35,069 bases of DNA from positions 1 through 35,069 of the forward strand of contig JAKSPP010000001.1 in NCBI GenBank assembly GCA_024404735.1. Reading direction: 5' to 3'. Made by a program: the position numbers and the translations under genes. Source of the DNA: Oscillospiraceae bacterium (GTDB lineage Bacteria; Bacillota; Clostridia; Oscillospirales; Oscillospiraceae). The notes beneath the pieces were generated by a model. That model had not been told where the DNA came from. It worked only from the letters and a program-made list of their open reading frames with translations, and did no database searches. Of this stretch, positions 24,148-32,880 are shown one piece after another. Each line of letters opens with the position of its first letter. Positions within the stretch are counted from its first letter, which is position 1.

Positions 24148-26682
24148 ATGACAAAAACAGGATTAAAGAGGTTTATGTGCCTGCTTCTTGCCGGACTTAT
24201 GCTTCTGTCTCTTTGCGCCTGCGGTAAGGGCGGGGACGATGGAAAGCCTTCAAAAACAGACGGCAAGGGAGAAAAAACCGAAAACACCACGGAAAACGAG
24301 GAAAATCTTGACCCCAACCGCCTCGTTTACACTGCTTCCTATACACCCGTAAAGTTCCCGGAGCAGCTCGGCGGTATGAATTATGTGAATTTCCGTACTG
24401 TAATAAACGGCAAAATGCTTGTAAGCTCTTATGGCGTTGTTGCCGATAATACCCCCGAGGGAGTTACCCCGGAATATGAGGGCGAGTACTGGGAGTACGG
24501 CGATGTTTATTACCTCATCTCCGCTGACGGTACAGTCGAGCCCTTTGAGATGAAGCCGTATAAGTATGAAGGCATTCCCGATAATGCCGAGTACTCCGGC
24601 TGCTATCTCAACACAAGTGCCTTTGCCGATGATGGTACAAGATACGAGTCATATAATGTTTACTGGGAAATCTACACCGGTAAGAGAAATCCCGATGGCT
24701 CTCTTCCCGATGATGCCTGGAATTATATGGATTATCACGATTTCACCATTCTCCGCATAACCGCCCCCGATGGAACCGAGAATGTAATAGACCTCTGTGA
24801 AGCTCTTGACCTCGATTACTGCTATATTAATTCGATTGTTGCCGATGATAATGGAAATGCATATTTCTGCTTTGACACTTCCCTAGTTATGGTAAAATCC
24901 GACGGAACTGCCGCAGTGATTGACGCAGGCGGCGGCTGGGTCGAAGGTCTTATGATGCTTAATGGAAAGCTTGCGGTTTTCTTATACGAAGATTCGGGAA
25001 TGGTTTGCAAATATTATGATGCTGAAAAGGGTACCTTCTCCGACCCCGTAAAGATTCCGAATGATGCCTACAATGCTATTCCCGGAGCAGGCGAGTATGA
25101 TATGTTCATTCAGAACGGAACCAGCTTCTACGGCTATAAGATTGAAACCGGTGAGAAGGATAAAATATTCTCCTGGATGAGCCTTGATGTCGATCCCTAC
25201 AGTGTAGGCAGTATTGTTCCTCAGGAGGACGGAAGCTTTATAACATTCTCTTCTTCCTGGGATGACGATGCAAACGGCGGCAATGGCGGTTACTCTGCCG
25301 ATCTTATCAAAGTTTATCAGTGCCCCGCATCACAGCTTAAGCTTAAAAAATCCATTACCTATGCCTGCAATTATCTCAATTACAGTATTCGTGAAGCAAT
25401 CTTTAAGTTCAATAAGACCAATCCCGATTACAGAATTGAAGTTATAGATTACTCCGAGTACAACACGGATGAGGACTATACCTACGGCATCACCAAGCTC
25501 AAGACGGAAATTATGGCGGGCAAGGTTCCCGATATTATCCAGCTTGATAATCTCCCTGTTTCCACTTTTGAGGACAAGGGCATTCTTGCCGACCTCTATG
25601 AGTTTATGGAAAACGATGCTGAGGTAAACAGGGATACTCTTGTTGCCGATGTCCTTGCCCATCTTGAAAACGACGGACATCTTTACAAAATCTCTCCCGA
25701 CTTCTCTGTCCGTGTATTCTACGGACTTAAAAAGGTTGTCGGCGATAAGCCCGGCTGGTCATATGCAGACTTTGCCGCTGCTTACAGAAAACTCCCCGCA
25801 GGCGCCAATCCTCTGACCAACTGGTACACAAAATTTGATGCATGGCCTCTTATCCTCAATGCAAATATGGCAAAGCTTCTTGATGACGGAACCGGTAAGT
25901 GTGCTTTCGATTCTCAGCTTTATAAAGATACCCTCTCTTTTGTTTCCATGTTCCCCGAAATTTATGACTGGAGCACTGCGGATGGTGTCTACTACGACAA
26001 TGACGTAGATTTCCTCAGGGAAGGAAAGCAGCTTCTCCTTGAACAGCGCTTTTATGATACATGGAGCTATGAGTACTTCATGGCTCAGGCCGGCGATGAA
26101 ATCTGCCCCGTCGGTATCCCCGTATCCGAGGGTGTCGGAAACTTCATTGAGATAAGCAACGGACTTCTCGGCATTTCCGCAGCCTCTCCCTCCAAGGATG
26201 CAGCCTGGGAGTTTGTAAGAAGCCTTCTTACCTACGATTACCAGAGAAGAAATATCTGGAATCTTCCTCTGAATGCCCAGTATTTTGAGGAGAATCTCGA
26301 GCAGCTTACAAGAGTTGATTACGAAATTAATTACGAAACAGGCGAATATCTCCGAGATGAGAACGGTGAGCTTGTAAAAGTTCCCCATGGTTATATCTGG
26401 AATCGCGGTTCCGGAAGCATCGGAATAATGAGAGACGGCGGCATCGACAGTGGAGAGGGTGAAAACATCCCGTATTACGAGATGAGTGCCGAGCAGGTTC
26501 AGGCATTCCGCGATATCATAAAGAATGCCTACGGCCTCTATAACGGCTATATCGATAACGACGAAATCGCAGCCATGATTATGAATGACTCTGCTCCTTA
26601 CTTCGACGGAAGCAAGTCTCTTGACGAAATCGCAAAGATTCTTCAGAGCAAGATGAGCATTTATCTTGCCGAGCAGGAATAA
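24148..26682 (+). CDS. Large extracellular solute-binding lipoprotein (family 1) with an added N-terminal domain
   Basis: The protein has 844 residues. The signal peptide MTKTGLKRFMCLLLAGLMLLSLCAC ends with lipid-anchored Cys25. Roughly residues 50-400 have alternating beta-strand patterns with repeated short blades (DDNGNAYFCF, DGTAAVIDAGG, EDGSFITFSS), suggesting a beta-propeller-like domain. The solute-binding fold follows (about 405-844: EAIFKFNKTNPDYRIEVIDYSEYN, AGKVPDIIQLDNLP, and DAAWEFVRSLLTYDYQ near the end), resembling sugar-binding proteins. The ATG at 24148 follows TGGAGGA; an open frame extends 27 codons upstream without a site. It heads an operon with two permeases. The ligand is probably a carbohydrate or glycoside, but this is not shown. 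Confidence 0.88.
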   Translation: MTKTGLKRFMCLLLAGLMLLSLCACGKGGDDGKPSKTDGKGEKTENTTENEENLDPNRLVYTASYTPVKFPEQLGGMNYVNFRTVINGKMLVSSYGVVADNTPEGVTPEYEGEYWEYGDVYYLISADGTVEPFEMKPYKYEGIPDNAEYSGCYLNTSAFADDGTRYESYNVYWEIYTGKRNPDGSLPDDAWNYMDYHDFTILRITAPDGTENVIDLCEALDLDYCYINSIVADDNGNAYFCFDTSLVMVKSDGTAAVIDAGGGWVEGLMMLNGKLAVFLYEDSGMVCKYYDAEKGTFSDPVKIPNDAYNAIPGAGEYDMFIQNGTSFYGYKIETGEKDKIFSWMSLDVDPYSVGSIVPQEDGSFITFSSSWDDDANGGNGGYSADLIKVYQCPASQLKLKKSITYACNYLNYSIREAIFKFNKTNPDYRIEVIDYSEYNTDEDYTYGITKLKTEIMAGKVPDIIQLDNLPVSTFEDKGILADLYEFMENDAEVNRDTLVADVLAHLENDGHLYKISPDFSVRVFYGLKKVVGDKPGWSYADFAAAYRKLPAGANPLTNWYTKFDAWPLILNANMAKLLDDGTGKCAFDSQLYKDTLSFVSMFPEIYDWSTADGVYYDNDVDFLREGKQLLLEQRFYDTWSYEYFMAQAGDEICPVGIPVSEGVGNFIEISNGLLGISAASPSKDAAWEFVRSLLTYDYQRRNIWNLPLNAQYFEENLEQLTRVDYEINYETGEYLRDENGELVKVPHGYIWNRGSGSIGIMRDGGIDSGEGENIPYYEMSAEQVQAFRDIIKNAYGLYNGYIDNDEIAAMIMNDSAPYFDGSKSLDEIAKILQSKMSIYLAEQE

Positions 26683-26720
26683 TTAATTATTATCAATAAT
26701 AATCTACAATAATGTTTTTC

Positions 26721-26757
26721 TTCACTCAGAAGGCAAAAGCTTTGCCTTCTGAGTGAA
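26721..26757 (+). other. Perfect 17-bp hairpin between binding-protein and permease genes
   Basis: TTCACTCAGAAGGCAAA (26721-26737) pairs perfectly with 26741-26757 around a 3-base loop. No U-run follows, so it is not a standard terminator. Such hairpins after binding-protein genes often protect the upstream mRNA from 3' exonucleases and raise the binding protein relative to the permeases. Confidence 0.7.
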
Positions 26758-26805
26758 GTGGCGTTACTCCCGAAGGGAAAAATACTTGAAAGGAAGAAAA
26801 GCACA

Positions 26806-27699
26806 ATGGAAAAGAAACTTAAAAGTGCAAAACTGAAAACAAAGCTTCTCGATTATTTCCGAAGTGTCTGCTTCCTTTTTCCCTCTCTTGCGGGAGTGCT
26901 TGTTTTCTTTATTGCCCCCTTTATTGTTGTTGTCTATTATTCCTTGATAGACAACGTAACGGATGGCAGCTTTGTCGGACTGTATAATTTCACAAAGCTC
27001 TTTTCGAATTATGCCTTCCGTCTGGCTGCGAAAAACACACTTCTCTTTTCCGCAACAGCCGTCCCGGCTGCGGTAATTCTTGCAATTGTTCTGGCCCTCA
27101 TGCTTGAGTGCCGTATCCCCTTAAAAAGCTATTTCAGAACCTTCTTTTTAAGCCCCATGATGGTCCCCGTTGCCTCCATTGTTCTTATCTGGCAGGTGCT
27201 TTTCAACAAATACGGAACCGTCAACGAAATTATGCTCCTTTTCGGAAAGGAGCAGATTGACTGGCTCAACAGCGAGTACTGCAGGCTCGTTGTTGTGCTT
27301 CTGTTTCTCTGGAAAAATCTTGGCTATAATATGATTCTTTTCATGGCGGCCATTTCAAATATACCGAAGGAGCTTCTTGAGGTTGCCGATGTTGAAGGAG
27401 CCTCCGGTCTTTACAAATTCTTTCAGATAAAGCTCCGCTATCTCTCACCGACCATTCTCTTCGTTACAATCCTCTCGCTTATAAACTCCTTCAAAATATA
27501 CAGGGAGGTATATCAGCTCTGCGGTGCCTATCCCTATGAGGGTCTTTACACCCTCCAGCACTTTATGAACAATACCTTCTCCTCCCTTGATTATCAGAAG
27601 CTTTCGGCGGCCGCCGTTATTATGGCAATAGCCATGGTAATCATAATCGGCCTTCTCTTCATCGTCGAAAACGCCTTCGGAAAGGATGTGGAGGGATGA
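26806..27699 (+). CDS. Sugar-type ABC transporter permease (MalF/UgpA-like)
   Basis: The protein has 297 residues with six helices. The coupling loop KELLEVADVEGASGLYKFFQIKLRYLSPT matches the MalF/UgpA type. The ATG at 26806 follows AAAGGAAG; the frame is open 16 codons upstream but without a site. It overlaps the next permease gene by four bases (ATGA). It forms the membrane channel for the binding protein encoded upstream. No ATPase is encoded here, so a shared MsmX-like ATPase elsewhere is likely. Confidence 0.93.
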   Translation: MEKKLKSAKLKTKLLDYFRSVCFLFPSLAGVLVFFIAPFIVVVYYSLIDNVTDGSFVGLYNFTKLFSNYAFRLAAKNTLLFSATAVPAAVILAIVLALMLECRIPLKSYFRTFFLSPMMVPVASIVLIWQVLFNKYGTVNEIMLLFGKEQIDWLNSEYCRLVVVLLFLWKNLGYNMILFMAAISNIPKELLEVADVEGASGLYKFFQIKLRYLSPTILFVTILSLINSFKIYREVYQLCGAYPYEGLYTLQHFMNNTFSSLDYQKLSAAAVIMAIAMVIIIGLLFIVENAFGKDVEG

Positions 27700-28571
27700 A
27701 AAAGAAAAGATATTTCGGCAGGGGCGTTATGTTCCTTCTCTGCCTGATTTTCGCCGTAATATTTCTCCTGCCAACGGTGCTGACCATTACAAACTCCTTT
27801 ATGGAGGAGAGCGAAATAAAGTCCAATTACGGAATGATTTTCGGTGCCTCCGGAGGCGGCTATGTCTCCGAGAAGGTTAATCTTAAATTCATCCCCGATA
27901 AGGTAACCCTGAAGCAGTATATGACGGGACTTATTACAACCCCCGATTATCTTCTTAAGTTCTGGAACAGTATTAAACTGACTGTTCCCATAGTAATTTT
28001 CCAGATAGTTATAGCCTCCGTTGCGGCCTACAGCTTCACCCGCTGGAGGGGCAAGGTTCGAAGCTTCCTGTTCTTCTTCTATGTTATTCTGATGCTTATG
28101 CCCTATCAGGTAACTCTTGTTCCGAACTATCTGATAAGCCAGAAGCTGAATATTCTGAATACAGTATGGGCAATTATTCTTCCGGGTATTTTCGCCCCGT
28201 TTTCTGTTTTTCTGCTGACGAAATTTATGAGGCGAATTCCCTATTCCCTTATTGAGGCGGCTATGACAGACGGTGCAAGTGAGGCAAGAATATTCTTCTC
28301 CATCTGTCTTCCCCAGTGCCGCAGTGCAATATTCTCCATCGCAATTCTCGTTTTCGTAGATTACTGGAATATGGTAGAGCAGCCCGTTGTTCTCCTTGAA
28401 AATGCGGAGATGCAGCCCCTTTCCGTATTCCTCTCATCGATAAATCAGTCCGAAATAGGCCTTGCCTTTGCAATGGCAACGGTCTATATGATACCGTCCA
28501 TTCTCATCTTCCTGAAGGGTGAGGCTTACCTCGTTGAGGGTATTGCCCATTCCGGAAGTGTCAAGGGCTAA
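27696..28571 (+). CDS. Sugar-type ABC transporter permease (MalG/UgpE-like)
   Basis: The protein has 291 residues with six helices and coupling loop YSLIEAAMTDGASEARIFFSICLPQCRS. The MPYQVTLVPNYL and NTVWAIILPGIFAPFSVFLLTKFMR segments are typical of MalG/UgpE proteins. The start overlaps the preceding stop (ATGA), with GGAGG just upstream. There is a short extracytoplasmic segment after helix 1 (about residues 38-75) that is longer than usual. It pairs with the permease encoded before it. Confidence 0.93.
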   Translation: MKKKRYFGRGVMFLLCLIFAVIFLLPTVLTITNSFMEESEIKSNYGMIFGASGGGYVSEKVNLKFIPDKVTLKQYMTGLITTPDYLLKFWNSIKLTVPIVIFQIVIASVAAYSFTRWRGKVRSFLFFFYVILMLMPYQVTLVPNYLISQKLNILNTVWAIILPGIFAPFSVFLLTKFMRRIPYSLIEAAMTDGASEARIFFSICLPQCRSAIFSIAILVFVDYWNMVEQPVVLLENAEMQPLSVFLSSINQSEIGLAFAMATVYMIPSILIFLKGEAYLVEGIAHSGSVKG

Positions 28572-28598
28572 TGAAAATAAGCTAAAAGGAAGTGCAAA

Positions 28599-30962
28599 AT
28601 GCAGGAAAAAGTAGGAAAAAGAAGCTGGGTTAATATTGTAATCATAGTCTTCCTTATTATTTTGCTTGTCTTAACCTTTTTTTCAAATACAATCCGTAAT
28701 CGTAATCTCTCCGAGTGCACAACCGCAACCGTAGGCTACGGTACCATCGACAGTAAGGTCCGTGGCTCCGGTACAGTTTCCGCAAAGGAGAGCTATGAGC
28801 TCAAGGCCTCCGATACCCGCAAGGTAAAGAGCGTTCTTGTAAATAACGGACAGACTGTCACTGCCGGTGAGGTCCTTCTTGTTCTCGAGGCAGGGGAATC
28901 TTCCGAGCTTGCCGAGGAGGAAGAAACTCTCCGCCAGATGCAGCTTGCCTATCAGCGCTCCGTCATCTCCGCCTTTTCCGCAGACTACACCGTTCAGAAC
29001 AGAGCAATTGAGGAGACCCAGACGGCAATAGACGAGGCCGTGGCCGCCCGCGATGCTATGGATTACCGCCCCGAGTCTGTCTCCGAGCACAAGACAAATC
29101 TTGATAACTCCATCGCAACCAGGGATAAAGCGCAGAATGAGTACGATGCCGCCCAAAGAAAGGTTGATGAGTTTGACCTCCAGATAGGAAGCGAGGGTGA
29201 TGACGGCCTTTATGATATGTGGCAGAAGGCAAAAAAAGAACTCGAAATCGCAAAGCACGAATATGGTGCAGATTATGATGAATTAAAAGAACTTGCCAAA
29301 GACAGAGTATATATTGACGAAGCCAAAACCATAAGCAACTATAAAACCGAAGCTGCTAAGGATAGTTATGCTGCCGGAAAGCTTGATATTTATCTCCCGA
29401 TAGTAGCAAAGGAATTCGTCAATAATACTATTCATCCTTACTATGCTGCATATCTCAATGTTAAGGATGCTCGCGAAGGAAAAACAGATTCAACAGAGGA
29501 AGCTTTAAGAGAGAATTTGACTGATGCAGAAAATGCTCTTTCAGATTATTTGGATTCGAAAGACTACAATGATCTTTTGGCATATGTAAGAGATACTATT
29601 GCCGATAACAAGGAAGAATACGGTATCGATGTTGGGAGCTTAGAAGGAGAAGAACGCGATAAATATCTTGATACTTTTGTTCCCGACTATATTGACGAAA
29701 TAGCCAAATCCGCAATACTCAGTGCGTCAACAAAAAAATACTATGATTCTTATACTGCTTGGAAAGAACTTGAAAAGAAAGTAGCGGATTGTAAGCAAAA
29801 AATAGACGACTTAAATAACAGCACTTCTTCTGTTTCTTCAGCGGAAAGCAATCAGAATTACATTAAACTTGTAAAATTAGCTGAGTCCAGAATGGCAAGA
29901 AAAGGCGATACAGAGGGTGACCTCGAGAAATATATCGAAGCAGAAGCCAAACTGTACAGCAAGGATTATTCTACTGTTTATATAGAAATGTCATCCGCCG
30001 AGTCTGCCGTTGAAAATGCAAGGGACAGCTACTACAACACTATTTCTCCAAGTAACTCCGGTGAGTATAAAAAACTAAAGTCTGCCGCCGATGCAAAAAG
30101 AGCCGTTCTCGATACAGCCACAAGGGATGTCGAGACAAAGCAGACTGCTTACGATAAGGCCGTAGAGACAAAAGAAGAGTATGACGGCTATGTGGCAACG
30201 ATAACCCAGCTGCAGAAGACTCTTGAGGACCAGATTTTCAATCTTGAGCAGCAGCAGAAGGCCGACGGAAAGACTCAGACCCTTGAATGGCTGGATATCA
30301 ATGAGCAGAAGCGTAAGATTGATGAGCAGCAGGCCAAGGTTGATGAGCTTAAGGCCGCCGAAGGTGAGGAAGGGGAAACAGAGATTAAGGCCCCTGTTTC
30401 CGGTGTAATCAGAGAGATTTCCATAGCCCCAGGCAACAAGACAAGCCCCGATGGTATTATTCTCAAGATAGAAATCAAGGATATGGGCTACAGCCTTTCC
30501 TTCAGCGTAACCAATGAGCAGGCCAAGCTCATCCGCAAGGGTGATACCGGTGAACTCACCAATATGTGGTGGGGCGGCAATATATATGCCGAGGTAACGG
30601 ATATAAAGTCCGATCCCCAGAATCCCAGAACAAACAAGATGATTTACTTCTCTGTAACGGGTGATGTTTCCGATGGTGAAACTCTCGACCTCTCCGTTGG
30701 CAGAAGGTCTGCCGAATTTGATTCCGTAGTACCGAAAGCGGCCCTCAAGAGCGATAATAACGGTGATTTCGTCTATGTATGCACACTGAAATCATCTCCT
30801 CTCGGAAACCGCTATATTGCCGAGAGAGTCAGTGTTGAGGTTATTGCCCGTGATGACAGGAACGTTGCAGTATCCGGTGCGCTTGATTACGGTGCCTATG
30901 TTATTGTAAACTCCTCTCTTCCCATTTCAAACGGAAGTCAGGTCCGCCTTGCGGGACAGTAA
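28599..30962 (+). CDS. HlyD/MacA-like membrane fusion (adaptor) protein with a giant coiled coil
   Basis: The protein has 787 residues, about twice MacA. One N-terminal helix (about 12-32) anchors it. Then come a first lipoyl half (TVGYGTIDSKVRGSGTVSAKESYELKASDTRKVKSVLVNNGQTV split about 42-105), a coiled-coil hairpin of about 480 residues (about 107-590) rich in Glu, Lys, Ala and Asp, the second lipoyl half (EIKAPVSGVIREISIAPGN) and beta-barrel/membrane-proximal domains to the end. Such adaptors work with MacB-type ABC exporters. Here the next gene supplies only a MacB-like periplasmic domain and no ATPase is present. The middle (about bases 29260-29990) has different codon use. It lies 27 bases after the permease gene. 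Confidence 0.86.
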   Translation: MQEKVGKRSWVNIVIIVFLIILLVLTFFSNTIRNRNLSECTTATVGYGTIDSKVRGSGTVSAKESYELKASDTRKVKSVLVNNGQTVTAGEVLLVLEAGESSELAEEEETLRQMQLAYQRSVISAFSADYTVQNRAIEETQTAIDEAVAARDAMDYRPESVSEHKTNLDNSIATRDKAQNEYDAAQRKVDEFDLQIGSEGDDGLYDMWQKAKKELEIAKHEYGADYDELKELAKDRVYIDEAKTISNYKTEAAKDSYAAGKLDIYLPIVAKEFVNNTIHPYYAAYLNVKDAREGKTDSTEEALRENLTDAENALSDYLDSKDYNDLLAYVRDTIADNKEEYGIDVGSLEGEERDKYLDTFVPDYIDEIAKSAILSASTKKYYDSYTAWKELEKKVADCKQKIDDLNNSTSSVSSAESNQNYIKLVKLAESRMARKGDTEGDLEKYIEAEAKLYSKDYSTVYIEMSSAESAVENARDSYYNTISPSNSGEYKKLKSAADAKRAVLDTATRDVETKQTAYDKAVETKEEYDGYVATITQLQKTLEDQIFNLEQQQKADGKTQTLEWLDINEQKRKIDEQQAKVDELKAAEGEEGETEIKAPVSGVIREISIAPGNKTSPDGIILKIEIKDMGYSLSFSVTNEQAKLIRKGDTGELTNMWWGGNIYAEVTDIKSDPQNPRTNKMIYFSVTGDVSDGETLDLSVGRRSAEFDSVVPKAALKSDNNGDFVYVCTLKSSPLGNRYIAERVSVEVIARDDRNVAVSGALDYGAYVIVNSSLPISNGSQVRLAGQ

Positions 30963-30991
30963 TAAAAATATTTGATTAAGAGCTGATTAAT

Positions 30992-31990
30992 ATGAAGAAA
31001 TTCCCCGTAAAACTTCAGATTGTATCGGGAATCCTGATTATTGCCGCCCTTGTGCTTGTTTATGTGAGAGGAGGCCTCAGCCTTCCCTCAATAACAGCGG
31101 CAGAGCGCTGGAAGGGAGAAAGTGAAAAAGCTTTTTCCCAGATGGCGGTATATTTCCATGAAGGTCTCGGCCCGGATATTCAGGAACTGTATACCTTCCG
31201 CGTTAATCTCGACTCGGAGTACAGTGATAAAAGTGTTGAGGCGGGGGAGAACGAGCGCCTTTACAATGACGCCTGGTGCACCTTCGGGAAAATGACGCTG
31301 TTTTCCGAAAAGGATAAGGTTGAGGCAAGTGTCACCGCCTGCGGAGGAGATTTCTTCTTTTTTCACCCCTATGAGCTTCTTTCGGGTGGCTATTTTTCCG
31401 ATGAGGAACTGTCAAGGGATCTGGTTGTCCTTGATGAGGACCTCGCCTGGCGCCTCTTCGGAGGAGTTGACATTGCCGGGCAGAATGTTATAATAGGCAA
31501 CGATGTTTTTGTTGTTTCCGGCGTAATAAGGCGCGAGGAGGACAAGGCATCAAAGCTCAGCTATGACGGTGGAATGGGCTTCTATATGTCCTATGAGGCC
31601 TACAGGGCAAGAACGGAAGGCTGCAGGGCCGATTGCTATGAGATAGTAATGCATGAGGTGGTCGAGGGCTTTGCCGAAGGCTTCCTTAAGGATAAATTCT
31701 CCTCCGGGCAGGTAATAAACAATTCCGAAAGGCTCTCCTTTTCCGCAGGTGTTAAAACGGCAAAGGCCTTCGGAACCCGTTCGGCTCAGGTCGGAGGAAT
31801 AAGGCTTCCCTACTGGGAGAACGCCGCCCGTTATACCGAGGACTATAACGCCCTGTATTCCGTCCTCATAATTGCTTTGTTTGTTATCCCTGTCCTGACG
31901 GTTCTTTTCGATATTGTTTTCTTTATTGTTCTCGGCTGGAGAAAGGTGAAGACGGCAGTGCGCAGCAGGATAATAGATATTGACTACTGA
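30992..31990 (+). CDS. Protein with MacB-like periplasmic domain but no FtsX permease core
   Basis: The protein has 332 residues with one helix at about 8-25, a long extracytoplasmic domain, and one helix at about 296-318 ending in a short basic tail. The middle matches the MacB periplasmic core pattern (GGDFFFFHPYELLSGGYFS, VVLDEDLAWRLFGG, VFVVSGVI). MacB and related permeases carry this domain between helix 1 and three further FtsX helices; here only one helix follows, so the transport core is missing. No frameshift or stop is seen, so it looks like a real short form, not decay. It lies 29 bases after the adaptor gene. The function is unknown; partner of the adaptor is the best guess. Confidence 0.75.
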   Translation: MKKFPVKLQIVSGILIIAALVLVYVRGGLSLPSITAAERWKGESEKAFSQMAVYFHEGLGPDIQELYTFRVNLDSEYSDKSVEAGENERLYNDAWCTFGKMTLFSEKDKVEASVTACGGDFFFFHPYELLSGGYFSDEELSRDLVVLDEDLAWRLFGGVDIAGQNVIIGNDVFVVSGVIRREEDKASKLSYDGGMGFYMSYEAYRARTEGCRADCYEIVMHEVVEGFAEGFLKDKFSSGQVINNSERLSFSAGVKTAKAFGTRSAQVGGIRLPYWENAARYTEDYNALYSVLIIALFVIPVLTVLFDIVFFIVLGWRKVKTAVRSRIIDIDY

Positions 31991-32008
31991 TTTTCGGAGC
32001 ATATTGAT

Positions 32009-32713
32009 ATGATTGCAGTAATAGTAAACACGATAACGGTACTCATAGGCGGCTGCCTCGGCCTCTTTCTTCGAAACAAAATTAAAGAGAACATAGTAAA
32101 ATCGGTTATCTGCGCCCTTGCAACCGTTACGATAGTAATAGGCGTTCAGAGTGCAATAAAAAGCTCGGACACTCTCTGCACAATCATTTCAATAGCCTTC
32201 GGAACCATAATCGGTGAACTCATTAAGCTTGATGACTTTTTTGCCTCTGCCGGAGATTTGATTAAGGCGAAGGTTTTAAGGGGCAAAAATGCAGGAGGCC
32301 GTTTCACAGAGGGCTTCGTTTCCGCCTGCATCCTTTTCTGCGTGGGCTCAATGACAATAATGGGCTCCTTTGAGGCAGGCATTAATAAGAACTATGACAT
32401 AATCTTTGCAAAGAGCACTCTGGACTTCTTCTCCTCCACGATGTTCGGCGCTGCTATGGGAGTCGGTGTTCCCTTTGCGGCGGTTTTCGTTCTTGTTTTT
32501 CAGGGCGCCCTTACTCTCCTTGCCGGAACCCTTTCCGGCGTGCTCAGTCCCGAAGTTGTAATCGAAATGAGCGCCGTCGGCGGATGTATTCTCATTGCAA
32601 TGGGAATCAATATGTTTGAATTGTCGGACAGAAGAATTAAGGTTGCGAATATGCTCCCCGGTGTATTCATGCCCCTTATTTATCTGCCCATTGCAAAGCT
32701 CCTCGGCGCATAA
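32009..32713 (+). CDS. DUF554 family membrane protein
   Basis: The protein has 234 residues, typical of DUF554 (YdfK/YqgA). It starts MIAVIVNTITVLIGGCLGLF, followed by IVIGVQSAI, SIAFGTIIGELIKLDD and CVGSMTIMGSFEAGIN, all conserved in the family, and has about 6-7 helices. No function is established; a transport role is often suggested. It begins 18 bases after the preceding gene with GGAG upstream, and a terminator follows, so it closes the operon that began at 24148. Confidence 0.93.
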   Translation: MIAVIVNTITVLIGGCLGLFLRNKIKENIVKSVICALATVTIVIGVQSAIKSSDTLCTIISIAFGTIIGELIKLDDFFASAGDLIKAKVLRGKNAGGRFTEGFVSACILFCVGSMTIMGSFEAGINKNYDIIFAKSTLDFFSSTMFGAAMGVGVPFAAVFVLVFQGALTLLAGTLSGVLSPEVVIEMSAVGGCILIAMGINMFELSDRRIKVANMLPGVFMPLIYLPIAKLLGA

Positions 32714-32728
32714 AATTTGCTTAAATAG

Positions 32729-32766
32729 AAGCACTCTGCAGTAAAACCGCAGGGTGCTTTTTTATA
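32729..32766 (+). terminator. Terminator of the six-gene operon
   Basis: AAGCACTCTGC pairs with GCAGGGTGCTT (11 bp with one G-U), followed by a run of T residues. Confidence 0.9.
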
Positions 32767-32780
32767 AAAAACATAATAAT

Positions 32781-32809
32781 TTGACAAAGGCTTTCTGAAG
32801 TATTATAAT
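32781..32809 (+). promoter_or_regulatory. Consensus sigma-A promoter of the repeat lipoprotein gene
   Basis: TTGACA (32781-32786), a 17-base spacer and TATAAT (32804-32809) match the consensus exactly. This suggests strong expression. The leader is about 65 bases long and ends in TGGAGGA. Confidence 0.92.
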
Positions 32810-32880
32810 GATTTCGCATTTTTTAAAAAAGTAAAATCGAGGGGGAATACCCTTCAAAAATAATAATTGGAGGAAATGAT

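Noticed and set aside
30992..31990. A pseudogene call for the MacB-like periplasmic-domain gene
   Set aside because: The frame is open from a normal start to a stop, with a C-terminal membrane helix and basic tail, and spacing to both neighbours is normal.
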